Notes under the pieces: model-generated
What the model saw: only the letters and a program-made list of their open reading frames with translations
What the model was told of the DNA's origin: nothing
Database searches by the model: none
Translations under genes and position numbers: made by a program
Part shown: positions 45,861 to 56,639 of the stretch, one piece after another
Position numbering within the stretch: position 1 is the first letter of the stretch
Layout: the number at the start of each line of letters is the position of its first letter
Source: Siphonodentalium dalli
Taxonomy: Eukaryota; Mollusca; Scaphopoda; Gadilida; Siphonodentaliidae
Direction: 5' to 3'
Assembly: GCA_032622095.1 (NCBI GenBank)
Contig: CP136065.1
Span: 63,347,094 to 63,411,093, forward strand
DNA: 64,000 nucleotides

Positions 45861-46544
45861 TATGCACGTTTATATGTGCATGTATATCTGATTAAATATA
45901 CACCAAGGCATATATGGAACATGGCTGTATGATGAAATAAAGGGTATGGAATAATTCGCATTGAGCTGAAGCGGGACGTTTTATGCTGTGTTAAAGAAAG
46001 GTTATGCTTTGTTAAGACGGTTATCTGAAGTGCAAGCGAGATAACTCCAAAGTTTGGATAATTGCGAAAGTTATATGGCATGAATATACATATATATACA
46101 CATGCATATGTATATATACACCTATACACATGTATATATATATATATTTATTACACGATCCTACCATTATTCCATTCAATAAACCCATTCTATAAATTGT
46201 GATATTAAACGTTCGTTTAATAACAGGAAATAGTGCCAGGTGACCTTTGACTTCCGGTTTACGGTCTTTTAACATTCCGTACGCTACGTCTCAAAAATAC
46301 TATGACTTCCAATATTTTTCCAACAAACTATCATGACTGAAGAATTTGAAAAGTTATGTTATTAAATATACGCCATTAAAAGCGCCAAATAGTCTTTATT
46401 TATCTGGGACTATTTCTTTACGCGGGCAAACAACGAATAGTTACGTGAAACGTCATCGCATGTCTTATAGAAGCCGATGTTAGTTTCTCGTTCCATTTGT
46501 CGATTTAAGTATGTTTTGTCGATGTTTTGGATCATGTAATAAAT
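45861..46544. other. No gene supported
   Basis: Another TATATACA-rich patch at 46085-46150. Otherwise unassigned. Confidence 0.4.
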
Positions 46545-46694
46545 AGAATCTACAACTCGTCCCCAGTTTATAGCGGAAATTACAAAACTCGTCCAGTAAA
46601 TTAGGTCTGGACCTCGCCAAAGGCTCGGTCCAGACCTAATTTACTGGACTCGTTTTGTAAATTCCGCTATAAACTGGGGACTCGTTGTAGATCC
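46545..46694. mobile_element. 150-bp foldback element
   Basis: GAATCTACAACTCGTCCCCAG, TTTATAGCGGAAATTAC and CCAGTAAATTAGGTCTGGACC pair almost perfectly with the mirror arm. Tip CTCGCCAAAGGCTCG. Outer sequence TAATAAATAGA... and ...TCTATATATATTATTA resembles the ends of 27449-27629. Confidence 0.85.
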
Positions 46695-46739
46695 TCTATA
46701 TATATTATTACGCCTACATATGTATACACACATACAATT

Positions 46740-46821
46740 ACACATGGGTATGGCTTGTGTGATCATGCATTCGGGAGAATACACATGGGTATGGTTTGTG
46801 TGATCATGCATCCGGGAGGAT
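46740..46821. repeat. 41-bp tandem duplication
   Basis: ACACATGGGTATGG-TTGTGTG and ATCATGCAT-CGGGAG-AT occur twice in a row at 46740 and 46781, with three or four differences. Confidence 0.9.
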
Positions 46822-47064
46822 ACTAAGATGCATGGATGTCCGTTGAAGTGAGCTTAGTGAGGCTATGTGAAGTGTATAGTACGTAAACTGTAAACAGTGT
46901 ATACATGTAGGAAATATGGGTAATTTTAAATATATACATATTTGGCGGAAGGATGCATGGTACTGAATTGGCCAATGCTGCATGTGACAGAGATAATTTA
47001 CCAAATAACAGTAAATTAATTAATAGAAAATTAACGCTATTCTACTCCGAAAGAGCGCTGATCA

Positions 47065-48830
47065 CTTTAGTTAACCATTATCAAAATGAAACCGTTTCCA
47101 CATAATTGCAGATGTCCTAACGAGCAAGCGAGACAGATTAGAGTGGTTATCTGAGAGTAGAGCGAGATCTCTAGGTGGCGATCCCAGAAGGGCAGACAGT
47201 AGCTGCAAACGGGGTATTTGGTCCAGGTAGAGGAAACAGTCAATGTCATAATTGTCAATGATGTGGTACCACATGTCATTCCGAATATGTAGCAATGACG
47301 GGCAATCTAACAAGATATGTTGTACTACACATGAGTAGGTCGCTAAACAATGTTTGCATGTGCGATTATGCGACCGATCAAGAGGAATACAAAATTTTCC
47401 TCCGGAAATTGTGAGCATAGTTTCCATATACCGATCGTTCGTAGCGTGGGGTGAATGGTACGGAATGCTGTTAAAGAGGAGTCGCCGGAGATACGATTAT
47501 ACCAGTCAAGTTCATCTATGTATCGGTATTCATGTTGTCAAGAAAGATAAATGTTCCAATTCCAAATATGGTAATCAACGAATACCAATTTATGTTTCGT
47601 AAACTCAGATGCACACTCCAGATACACATGAATACATCTGAATATGTTTGGCTGCAGCGGCTGCACTGAGTGTCATTTTAATAATAATGACTGGATATCG
47701 GGTTTTACCTTGAAGATAAATGATAGAATCGTCTCTCTGATCACTCTGACTCACCTCGCGTGTGTAATGAACAGAGAGACAATCTCTGACAATGTTCTTC
47801 CAAGTAGACTGAATCGGAAAGAAACCTGTTTCCGCAAACAATGGAAGATAATGACATGGAGAGTAGCAGAGTATATCTTTCAGAAATCCTGTCCAATCGG
47901 GCGACCATAGATTCGATTCCCATGATAGTTGAATAGGAATACATCGAGAGCTGCTCTGTGATTCTGGGACAAGTAAAATAGTATTCCAAGAAACAATAAT
48001 TTTCTCCGGTGAATTTCGTACTCAATAGGGAGAAGTCCGAGTAATGATAATATAGTGTTGGTTCGTTTCGGAAGGCGCTGTAAATTCTTAGCACACATGT
48101 ATGTGACACCATGATTCACAACCATAGAAAGCTTCGGGAATAGCGATATGCTTCAGAATTTTTAGGTTGGATAAAGGTGAGAATTCGGTTGAAACTGGTG
48201 AGTGACAAGCTGAAAAGAATCATTAGCGTAGCGTGCCAGTAGCTCTCTCAACTTTTGGATTGTGTTGACCAGTCGAGCTCTGAATAATACCCAGATGATA
48301 GACTTCCACTACGTTGGCGATATGTCTGGGTCCGAGCTCCCGTGGTCTATCCACAGTGTGACGCCGGTCAATATTCGAAGCCCCACATAAAACTACATTG
48401 TGACATATTTTGAGGAGTCTACGGAGACCTCCGTTTGTGGATGAAAGAAGAGTAATGTCACCCGCGTCGCAGGGGGCGAACATGAAATATAGATAATGTG
48501 AAAGCCATCACGCGACAGGAATGCCACAAGATCATCAATAAATACAAGATAAAAGAAGGGCGAAATCACATGTCTTGTGCCTTGCTCAACCGTGAATGCC
48601 CCCTGAGGATACTCTATTACAAAGAACATGGCACTGTACACTTGAGTACATGTTTGAAATGACTAGCATAGCACCCGTTACTCCTTTTTGAGACAATTTA
48701 TAGATGAGTCCATGCCAAATCGAAAGCTTTCTTTGAATCAATTAACGCTGCATATACCCGACCAATCGAGTATAGCAGTATTGACTGTGAGTCAAGTTTG
48801 TCGCGCACTTGAGCAATTCGGCATAGCACT
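47065..48830 (-). pseudogene. Decayed non-LTR retrotransposon reverse transcriptase
   Basis: Read on the minus strand, ordered RT motifs appear in shifting frames. Motif A is at about 48755-48700 (VYAALIDSKKAFDLAW). Motif B and the following helix are near 48590-48520 (VEQGTRHVISPFFYLVFIDD). Motif C, normally YADD, is degraded to DAGD followed by ITLLSS near 48470. The thumb is near 48160-48105 (LKHIAIPEAFYGCESW), then a long connection ending in a CCHC knuckle (C-x2-C-x9-H-x4-C) at 47358-47304. The order matches ORF2 of Jockey/I/RTE-type LINEs. Multiple stops and frameshifts and the lost catalytic Asp mean it is dead. No endonuclease is visible upstream. It lies antisense within the proposed ion-channel intron. 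Clade not assigned. Confidence 0.85.
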
Positions 48831-48904
48831 ATGTGAATAAAAGTCACCGCACACATGAGCAATCGATCTTAAACATATTGCTCTGAGCAAGATTGACCAA
48901 AATC

Positions 48905-49020
48905 GGTCCTATATATTCCAGTAAATGTTTAGATAATAATTTCAACAACAGGTTATATGTTGAAATTATGTCCTATGGGATAACTACTCGTCGGTGATGC
49001 TTTACTGTAAAAAGGGTTAA
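48905..49020. mobile_element. Family C MITE, partial copy C5
   Basis: AATGTTTAGATAATAATTTC, TGTCCTATGGGATAACTACT and the end TTTACTGTAAAAAGGGTTAA match the family C interior and right end, but the left end is missing. Confidence 0.65.
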
Positions 49021-49255
49021 GGCGACCGGTACTGGTGTGTCTTACCCCGTTAGTTAGTGGAATTGTGCGTTTTCCTGAAAATAGGGTATTACGATGCGTG
49101 CATCAGTGTTATAACCGAAACCGATGGTCCAGACTCTTGTGACGATGATTAAACTTGATCGATTTTCAAATCACTTGTGGGCGGTAAGGGTTATTATACA
49201 CATGAGTCCTAAAGTTTAGTTCTACCTGTCGAATATTATTCGGATTTATGTACAT

Positions 49256-49457
49256 TTAACCCTCCCATGACTGTAGCTTCTTGAAATTTTGCGAAAACCC
49301 TGTGCCAATGCATTATCTTATATATGCGAGTCTCTCATATGGAGCCTAGCATATATAAGCGAATACATTGGCCTATGAATATTTACCTTGACCGTATAAG
49401 CCAGTGCATTCTATTATATATTCGAGGCTCCCTATGTGAGACTCACATATATATAGT
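49256..49457 (+). mobile_element. Family B MITE, copy B5, 3' truncated
   Basis: TTAACCCTCCCATGACTGTA, then two hairpins of the CCAATGCATTATC type. The second breaks off at ACTCACATATATATAGTC and no right terminus follows. Confidence 0.75.
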
Positions 49458-49582
49458 CTAGACGCATAGCGTGCTAAATTATCACTTGGAAATTAGCATT
49501 TTTGTAAGTTGTGTGTGGGGTAATGAAATAAAGATGAGAGTTTTAGTGTTTGTTGAATGTTCTCTAAATATTAGGATTAATG

Positions 49583-49676
49583 TGCGAGAGAGAGAGGGAG
49601 AGAGAGAGAGGGAGAGAGGGGGAGAGAGAGAGGGAGAGAGAGGGGGAGAGAGGGGAGGGAGAGAGAGAGAGAGAGA
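49583..49676. repeat. GA-rich purine tract
   Basis: About 94 bp of (GA)n with GGG interruptions, entirely purine on this strand. Confidence 0.95.
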
Positions 49677-50183
49677 TTGTTCCTTTATCGACTAATGAGA
49701 ATGGACACGAATAGCGAGAATTTATATGTGATGTGCAGGCATGTGCTTGTCAATTGATAGAACGGGTTCAAAGGTCCGTCACCATCAACAATATGTGCCT
49801 GTTAAGCAAACGCAAAACTTAGAAATGCATGTTATAAGCCACAGATGTGTTTGTCCGGCTTGATACAGATAATTCCATTATAAACATTAATCAAAACAAA
49901 AGATGAAAATGAACAATTGTGAGAATTGGCGAATTTCATAGAGTGTTAGATTTAGCAAACATGTGGCACCTTCGATCTACGTCCCGACTGTTAATGTGTG
50001 TTGGGATTTCTTCGCGGTTACGAGTGTCGTGAATAAGACATGGCTTTCTACGACTGTTGACACAATATTAAACTCGAAAATGATTAATCAATATGCTGGC
50101 GAGATGATTCCATCTCCGGAGAGTATTCCCGCATATTGTCTCGATGAACGCCGTTGCCTATTCTTGGAATTCCATTATCACAT
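49677..50183. other. No gene accepted; one 88-codon open stretch
   Basis: 49942-50205 is open with protein-like composition after an acceptor-like GTTAGATTTAG, but no family is recognised. Confidence 0.35.
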
Positions 50184-50400
50184 AGGACTCCCGCCACTTA
50201 ATTGATCGAGTTCCAGTTTCTGTGTCGATCGCCCGGAAACAATTCGCTTCATTTTCAAACCGGTGTATTTCCCATGATCCTATACACAAGTCTGCAGTAC
50301 ATGTATTAGGGATCTGGGGACCCAAATTGTCTTCCCATTAATTAACTGATGTAATATTCATCAGATTTACAGCTGATTTACACCACATTCTTGAGGGAAA
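50184..50400 (+). repeat. Diverged direct duplicate of the sequence before exon 2
   Basis: ATAGGACTCCCGCCACTTAAT, TAGTTCCAG-like phrases and the stretch TTTTCAAACCGG to AAGTCTGCAGTA correspond to 50923-51110 (CGAGGACTCCCACACTTAAT, AACGCTGCAGTCAT), roughly 65-70 percent alike by eye. Confidence 0.6.
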
Positions 50401-50491
50401 ATAATTGGCATGCGAAGTTACATGTAGAAGACACTTCATTTTCGGCTGTTTCTGTTCATTATTTGACCCGATGTTTTTGCTTTCGGCATGT

Positions 50492-50855
50492 TTAAAGGTA
50501 CTAAATCCGATCAGACGCTCCTAAATTACTATTTCTTTGGCTTCGGGGGTAAAAAATATTTGATTCGAGTCGAGGAACCCACCCATCAAAGCTCAGATTG
50601 ATTAGATATCGATGTTTGAAGTTTGTTAATTTTTAGAGATCTGGCCCAAAACTTCTTCAGATCCTCGTGCTTAAACGGACGCATTGCGGTTGGGCCAGAT
50701 CTCTAAAAATTAACAAACTTCAAACTTCAAACATCGATATCTAATCAATCTGAGCTTTGATGGGTGGGTTCCTCGACTCGAATCAAATATTTGTTTACCC
50801 CCGAAGCCAAGGAAATAGTAATTTAGGAGCGTCTGATCGGATTGAGTACCTTTAA
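50492..50855. mobile_element. TTAA-flanked foldback MITE T5 (Kolobok/T2-like)
   Basis: TTAAAGGTACTAAATCCGATC at the left and the mirror GATCGGATTGAGTACCTTTAA at the right. The arms run for about 148 bp and are almost identical, around a unique centre of some 60 bp (CAAAACTTCTTCAGATCC). The ends are a shortened form of the T-family terminus. Confidence 0.85.
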
Positions 50856-50922
50856 CACAAGACAACCCCAATATATCATGTGATTTAAACACCTATTTTA
50901 CAATAGCGTCTTGCAAATCGTT

Positions 50923-51120
50923 ATCACCGAGGACTCCCACACTTAATTGTTGTAGTTCCAGTCTGTTTTTGGATCGTCAGGAAATAGTTTTACCGATTTT
51001 CAATTTCGGCGGACCCATCCACAACGCTGCAGTCATAAGGATCTGTGAAACCCGATTTTTTTTGTCGCCATGAACTATTTGATGAAATATTCATACTTAC
51101 TACGTTACTAATTCAAAATC
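50923..51120 (+). repeat. Duplicate of 50184-50400, directly before exon 2
   Basis: Partner of the copy upstream of T5. It runs almost to the polypyrimidine tract of the exon at 51136. Confidence 0.55.
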
Positions 51121-51135
51121 GTTTTCTTTTCACAG

Positions 51136-51206
51136 AAAAGCCATCCTGGACACAGTATTAAACGGAACAACGTACGATTCACGAATACCTCCGGACTTCG
51201 AAGGCG
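51136..51206 (+). CDS. Exon of a Cys-loop ligand-gated ion channel subunit
   Basis: 71-base exon bounded by TTTTCTTTTCACAG and by the donor GGCG/GTGAGT. In frame it reads KAILDTVLNGTTYDSRIPP followed by DFEG. This matches the conserved N-terminal helix and loop of pentameric receptors, where ILDxLLxxYDxRIRPxF(G/K)G leads into the first beta strand. The RIPPxFE variant is a feature of invertebrate anion-channel-like subunits (glycine/GABA/glutamate-gated type). It ends in phase 1 with a G that would start a Gly-type codon, the position at which this family usually splices. The product would be a membrane receptor at synapses or sensory cells, with this part outside the cell. Ligand and ion choice cannot be read from so small a piece. 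Exon 3 and the transmembrane region are not in the window. Confidence 0.72.
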
Positions 51207-51229
51207 GTGAGTTTTGCGTATAACTGTAT

Positions 51230-51602
51230 GTGGAGCCTGTTTTCCCGAAAACCGAACATTATCTGCTAATAATATAATTTGTTCTAGATCGATAATCTGC
51301 TCAGAATCGCATCATTTTGAGTCGATAATGAACTGAAAATGAGTGCAATTTAGTCGCATTATCGACTCATAATGACTTAATTTATAGGTTCGCTATTATA
51401 TGTGCGGACAATGACCCAAATAAACCAACTCACGACTTACCAGGTTACGATCTTTAAAATGTGTTTTGACTGTAGCCCGCGTCTTAAAACGGAATAACGG
51501 ATATGCGTCCATTGTCTGCTTATTTCAAAATCAAATATATGATATGAACCTATTTACACATTATAGGTCGATTGTGTGCGTATTTACGCGATGATATGTT
51601 GG
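51230..51602 (+). repeat. Mosaic repeat E, complete copy
   Basis: Starts GAGCCTGTTTTCCCGAAAAC, passes GATCGATAATCTGCTCAGAA, TTATCGACTCATAATGAC, AAATAAACCAACTCACGAC, and ends GTGCGTATTTACGCGATGAT. It lies 24 bp after exon 2. Confidence 0.8.
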
Positions 51603-51661
51603 TATAGATGCCAGAGAGAAAAGATTGAGTGTGGTGTTTCACGCTGTTCTATTGAACATGT

Positions 51662-51917
51662 TTAACCCTTTCTAAATAAAATATTCATTCATGAGTAGTT
51701 ACCCTTGGAAATGTTCAGATAATGAGATCAACAAACGACCATCTTGTGTTGAACTGATATCCTAACAATTCGCTCCAATAAATACGACCCTTTCTGCACT
51801 TTTATTATCTGTAGTCTGCTTATTTTTCTTTAAAACCCATCCAGATATATAATAGACCAATCCATTGTATACTTAAATAAGTGAGTAGGAGAATCAATTT
51901 AGTTTATAAGGGGTTAA
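51662..51917. mobile_element. Family C MITE, copy C3
   Basis: TTAACCCTTTCTAAATAAAA on the left, AGTTTATAAGGGGTTAA on the right; interior GAGTAGTTACCCTTGG and AATGTTCAGATAATGAG, then CAACAAACGACC. Confidence 0.85.
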
Positions 51918-52474
51918 CATTCATGTGTGTATATCAGTAGGGCACACATTCACTGTTGTGTTTAGCTCTCTTCTAGTAAACACGTATAAGCATGACGTGT
52001 ATGTATCCCACATTCTTGCCACTCCGAACCAGGTCAAATGGTTCTGCTCTAATTATATGGTGCCGGTGAGTACTGCTGAGGTAAGTATACTGTTAGTAGG
52101 GCATACATATGCTTTTAAGAAAAGTGGTGTTATTACCCCGTAGGAATTGACGGATATTGCGTGACACAAGCCATACTTTGTTGAAACTGGGATTGCTTCA
52201 TGATGTGAGTGACAAGGTCACTTATCATGTTGTCATATCACTTATGACCAGGGTAGTAATCTGCACCAAACTTACTGAAATGAAGTTGTTATAATTCGCT
52301 ATATAAAGGGACATTGATTTATATTAATTCAACAAAAGTGAATATGCACGTACTGTTCTACCTCACTGTACCCACCACCATAACACCAACGTAACAGAAA
52401 AACTTGTTAACGAGACTGTCAGGCATCCAATTGAAATAATCTTACAACAAACCAACATATTCTCCTACACATAG
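51918..52474. other. No gene supported
   Basis: Contains a local repeat (GTAGGGCACACATTCACTG near 51940 and GTAGGGCATACATATGC near 52095). No exon 3 of the receptor was found here. Confidence 0.4.
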
Positions 52475-52893
52475 GTCCATAATTGGACCTAAATATTCAC
52501 TTAGGTTCATATTGGACGAATTTGATTCTGAAATAAGCCCATAGTGGACCTACTATGGACCTATAATATTCATATAGGTTAATATTGGGTTCATATTTGA
52601 TTCTGAAATAAGACGAGAACGGATTTAAATCCGTTGTTCCGTTTTATGGTGCGGGCCACCGTCAAAACACATTTTTAAAAAGCGTACTTCTGGTAAGCCG
52701 TGAGTTGGTTTAGTCGTGTTTGTGTCCGCCAATAATGAACTTATAAAAGTTTATTATAAGTAGATAATGGGACTAAAAATCTCTCATTTTCAGTTCGTTA
52801 TGGACTCAAAATGACGCAATTCTGCACCTAAATCAAATTATATTATAAACCGATAACATGCTGATTTTCGGGAGAACAGTTTGAACATGTTCA
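52475..52893 (-). repeat. Mosaic repeat E, long copy in reverse orientation
   Basis: Reversed relative to 51230. It begins with two copies of TTTGATTCTGAAATAAG separated by 90 bp and ends AACATGCTGATTTTCGGGAG. It mixes the GGACCTA-TATGGACC words and the ATTATC words in one element. Confidence 0.75.
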
Positions 52894-53044
52894 CACAGCC
52901 ATCAGTGGCATTTTCCGGAAAATCAGAACAATTGATGAATGTTTTTAAAGGTGCGATTACTGTCTCGCCATTGGTAAATAGAGGCTACACATGATATGTA
53001 AAGATGTGATGATCCGTCTGAGCTGAAATGTTATTTATACTCAT

Positions 53045-53400
53045 ATACATAAGAGTACGTTTATACACTGGTAAGTTTGCACAGCATTTTTTGCAGACAT
53101 TTTCTTATATAAAACCATTTAGTACCAGAATATGATAGACGACGTGCATATTAAATGCATATTTATCAAAGCTAGTGATTCTTGCGAGATAATTGCATGC
53201 TATATATATACTGGCAAATTTCGATAGCATCACTACAAGTTGATCTATGTAGTTTTTACTTCCCATGTAGTAGGCAGGTAGGTACAGATGCATTGTATAA
53301 GCCCTTTGCATTCGGTTTCTGTCACGTTGTAACTGTCTATTACAGAATTGCCTGCAAACGAATGCCTGGCAAATTTGCTGGTGCATGAACGTACCATAAT
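53045..53400. mobile_element. Foldback element F2
   Basis: AGTACGTTTATACACTGGTA and AGTTTGCACAGC on the left pair loosely with CTGGTGCATGAACGTACC on the right. The inside has TTGCGAGATAATTGCATGC and TAGCATCACTACAAGTTG, as in 34258-35060. Confidence 0.7.
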
Positions 53401-53659
53401 ACACGTGCCGGCAACATGATCATGGGGTTGAAGTGACAACAATAATTGCATTGGATCTGTCGTCGGGGATCAGGTTACTATCGTGTACAAAAACAGTCGA
53501 TCGTGTAAGGTTCATGTGAACCTCCAACCTTCTTCTTATTTTGCTGCTGATATTTGTTGCTGGAAACATGTAAACATTTTACAGCCTGTTCACCCGTAAA
53601 TAAGCTCATATAGAACGTATTTAAAACACACGGAATAAGCCCATATATAGAATACTGCA

Positions 53660-55356
53660 GGTTAACCCGCCACTGGCGGCGTTCGTCAGAAACATGACAA
53701 TTTTTAATGTTTTTAATTAATTTTTTAATAATTAATTTTTTAATAAATTTTTTTTTAATGAGTTAATTCTGCCTTTTTAATCGAGATAAATGCATTTCGC
53801 GTTTTGCGTCCTAGTTTCGTACGCTTGGTTAACCGTTTAGAAACGTCGATGGCAATAAAGAGCGTTAGTCGGTTAACGACTCCAAATACGGTCAATATCA
53901 AGATCGTTAATGCCTTAACCCCCGAAGTGTCGTTTGCGGTGATTTTGATGATTGGGAGTGGAGATTTAGTGCTCAGAGCTTGTCCAAAATGCGACGTCGA
54001 CGATCCCCGTGGGATTTTACCCTTATATACGAAATTTGAGCTCGATCCGCGCAGCCGTTTTCGATTCTATGAAGTACCCACATATATACGGAAGTTTCAA
54101 AATATATATATACTAGCAGGTTAGCCCCCCACTGGCGGCAATAGTCAGAAACATGACAATTTTTAAGTTTTAATTATTTTTTTTAATTAATTGAATTTTT
54201 TGTTTTTCAATGAGTTAATTTTTTTTATTTTTTTTTTTATTTTACGCGATGTGTTGGTTTTTCAATGAGTTAATTGTGCCTTTTTAATTTTGTTTTTCAA
54301 TTTTATCCGATTTTGTTTTGTTTTTCAATGAACCCGTCCATGACACTTCCCGTATTTAGCAAGTTTGAGCTCAATCGGTTCGAGTCTATAAAGGACACAC
54401 ACATATATATGAAACTTCCCGTAGGTAGCAAGTTTGAGCTCAATCGGCATTCCCTATATAATCTGGGATGATTTCGGTATATACCGAAGCTCGCAGGGTT
54501 GGTCAGAAACAAATGTCTTTTAAATTTAATTTATTTTCCGTATATCTCTCTGCAGATGCTAATAACGTTGAATGGCAAACAGACGCTCTTTATAGCGATG
54601 CGTCAAAAACAAACGCTCATTAAATAATCACTTGATTAACCCACGCCGTGCCTTTCCGGTAATTTGGGAGTGGATAAAGGGTGCTCTGAGCTTCTCCAAA
54701 ACGCGACCACGGCGGTATCGGTGTGATTTTACACTTACATACGAAATTTGAGCTACCGGCGGCGTTTGTCCGAAACATGACATATTAATTTTTTAATTAA
54801 ATTTTTTGTTTATATTTTTGAATTAATTTTTGGTTTTTCAATATTTTACCCGATTTGACCTTGAATTGATCATTTTCAAGGTCAGGTCGGGGTCATAATT
54901 TAACCCGTCCATGACACATCCGGTAGGTAGCAAGTTTGAGCTCAATTGGTTCCAGTCTATAAAGGACACCCACATATATATCATTTGTAGGTACCCGTTT
55001 CAAGGTGAAGATCACCTAGGGCGGAAAAACTGATCCGATCCGCGTTCCTACGAAGCCATAAGTACGTAAGAATCACATAGCACGCTCATGTCTGTATAAT
55101 GACGCACATGCCCAGACCCAGACGTAAGAATCACATTTACGCACATACGCTCTTTATCAACGACACTGCGGATAGGAACGCTCTTTAACTATCAACGCGA
55201 TTAACCCCTGCCGTTCCTTTGCGGTGATTTGGGAGTGGATAAAGGGTGCTCTGAGCTTCTCCAAAAGGGCGACCACGGCGATGTCGGTGGGATTTTACAC
55301 TTACATACGAAATTTGAGCTCAATCTGGACACGCGTTTTGGATTCTATGAAGTACC

Positions 55357-55390
<34 letters not shown>

Positions 55391-55434
55391 CGGAGTTCTC
55401 AAAATATATAGTATAGATAGACTAGAAGGTGACC
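53660..55434 (+). repeat. Array of diverged D-type units with T-rich spacers
   Basis: CACTGGCGGC-TCAGAAACATGACA occurs at about 53683, 54132 and, as GCGGCGTTTGTCCGAAACAT, near 54756. AAATTTGAGCTCGAT-type phrases occur near 54028, 54365, 54429, 54748, 54935 and 55310. GATTCTATGAAGTACCCACA recurs near 54064 and 55331. A (CA)n and (TA)n tract closes the block at 55350-55390. Frames here are repeat translations. Confidence 0.7.
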
Positions 55435-56285
55435 CGACTTCGTATGGGCTTTGACCTTGAATTGTCCATTTTGAAGGCCAAGGTCAAGTGGGGTCACGAT
55501 TTGACCCGTCCAAAACACTGCCCGAACAAAAGTGCCCGACAAAAGTACCCATCAAAATCCATCCGGTTTTACCCGATTTGACCTTGAATTGATCATTTTG
55601 AAGGTCAATGTCAGGTCGGGGTCACGATTTGACCCGTCCAAAACACCAAGTGGACAAAAGTAACCCTATGTATAAAATTTCGTCGAAATACCATCAAAAT
55701 TGGCGATTTGACCTTGAATTGACCCGATTTCAAGGTCACGTCGCACGGGCAAATGAATATGCTTATGAGACTCCCCATACGAAAGTACCCCCACATACCA
55801 AGTTTCATCGAAATCCCGTGATATTCGGGCGTTTGACCTTGAAATGACCCGATTCAAGGCCAAGGTCACGTCGCACGGGCAAATTAATATGCTTATGAGA
55901 CTCCCCATACGAAAGTACCCCCACATACCAAGTTTCATCGAAATCCCGTGATATTCGGGCGTTTTACCTTGAAATGACCCGATTTCAAGGTCAAGGTCAC
56001 GTCGCACGGGCCAATTAATAGGTTTATGTCACTCGCCGGCCGAAAATACACCCACATACCAAGTTTCATCGAAATCCCGTGATATTCGGGCGTTTGACCT
56101 TGAAATTACCCGATTTCAAGGTCACGTCGCACGGGCAAATTAATAGGCCCATGTCACTCCCCGGTCGAAAATACCCACACATACCAAGTTTCATCGAAAT
56201 CGGCTCGGCCGTTTTTGAGTCCATCGATTACAGACAGACACACACACAGACACACACACAGATCTTCCAAAATATATAATAGATA
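55435..56285 (+). repeat. Dispersed repeat D, forward copy with about 130-bp tandem units
   Basis: Starts near GTGACCCGACTTCGTATGGG. AGTTTCATCGAAATC recurs at about 55801, 55931, 56062 and 56187, linked by CAAGGTCACGTCGCACGGGC. It ends CATCGATTACAGACAGACAC, (CA)n, then AATATATAATAGATAGAT. The motif set and the tail are the reverse of those at 1-745. Confidence 0.8.
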
Positions 56286-56580
56286 GATTTGAAACTGAAT
56301 AAGCTCTATATGAACCTAAATAGGACACGGTTAAACACTCGTATGTGAGCTTATTTCAATTCGAAATAAGCTCACATAGGCGCTATTTAATCTGCTTTTT
56401 TCATCGAGGCGACGAACCAGATGAACGCTCTTTATAATGTGTTTTCACTGCGGTCCGCGCCATTCAACGAAATAACGGGGTATAAGTCCTATGTGAGTTC
56501 ATTGCAGAATCAAATAAGTTTCATATGAACACATGTGAATAAGGTCCTATATGAACCTATTTGCACGAAGATGTGTTGAC
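56286..56580 (+). repeat. Mosaic repeat E, AATAAGCTCACAT-type copy
   Basis: TTTCAATTCGAAATAAGCTC, AATCTGCTTTTTTCATCGAG, GAACGCTCTTTATAATGTG, ACGAAATAACGGGGTATAAG and CCTATTTGCACGAAGATGTG in order. The phrase GGGGTATAAGTCC is the uninterrupted form of the insertion site at 61590. Confidence 0.75.
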
Positions 56581-56639
56581 ATTTTATGCCATATATCTTT
56601 AACACTGGGGAAGGCCCTTTGGTTGAAAGCTATGTTACT

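Larger units (their letters stand above)
22665..51135 (+). other. Proposed 28.5-kb first intron, filled with transposable elements
   Basis: Starts GTAAGA and ends TTTTCTTTTCACAG, a good polypyrimidine tract and acceptor. It holds A3, A4, A5, B2-B5, C1, C2, C5, T3, T5, several foldback elements and a minus-strand LINE remnant. No other exon could be shown inside it. Frames at 24009-24276 and 49942-50205 were considered and not accepted. Confidence 0.45.

Noticed and set aside
49942-50205. Open frame of 88 codons with protein-like composition before the receptor exon
   Set aside because: No known domain, no clear donor, and its 3' end runs into the diverged duplicate at 50184.
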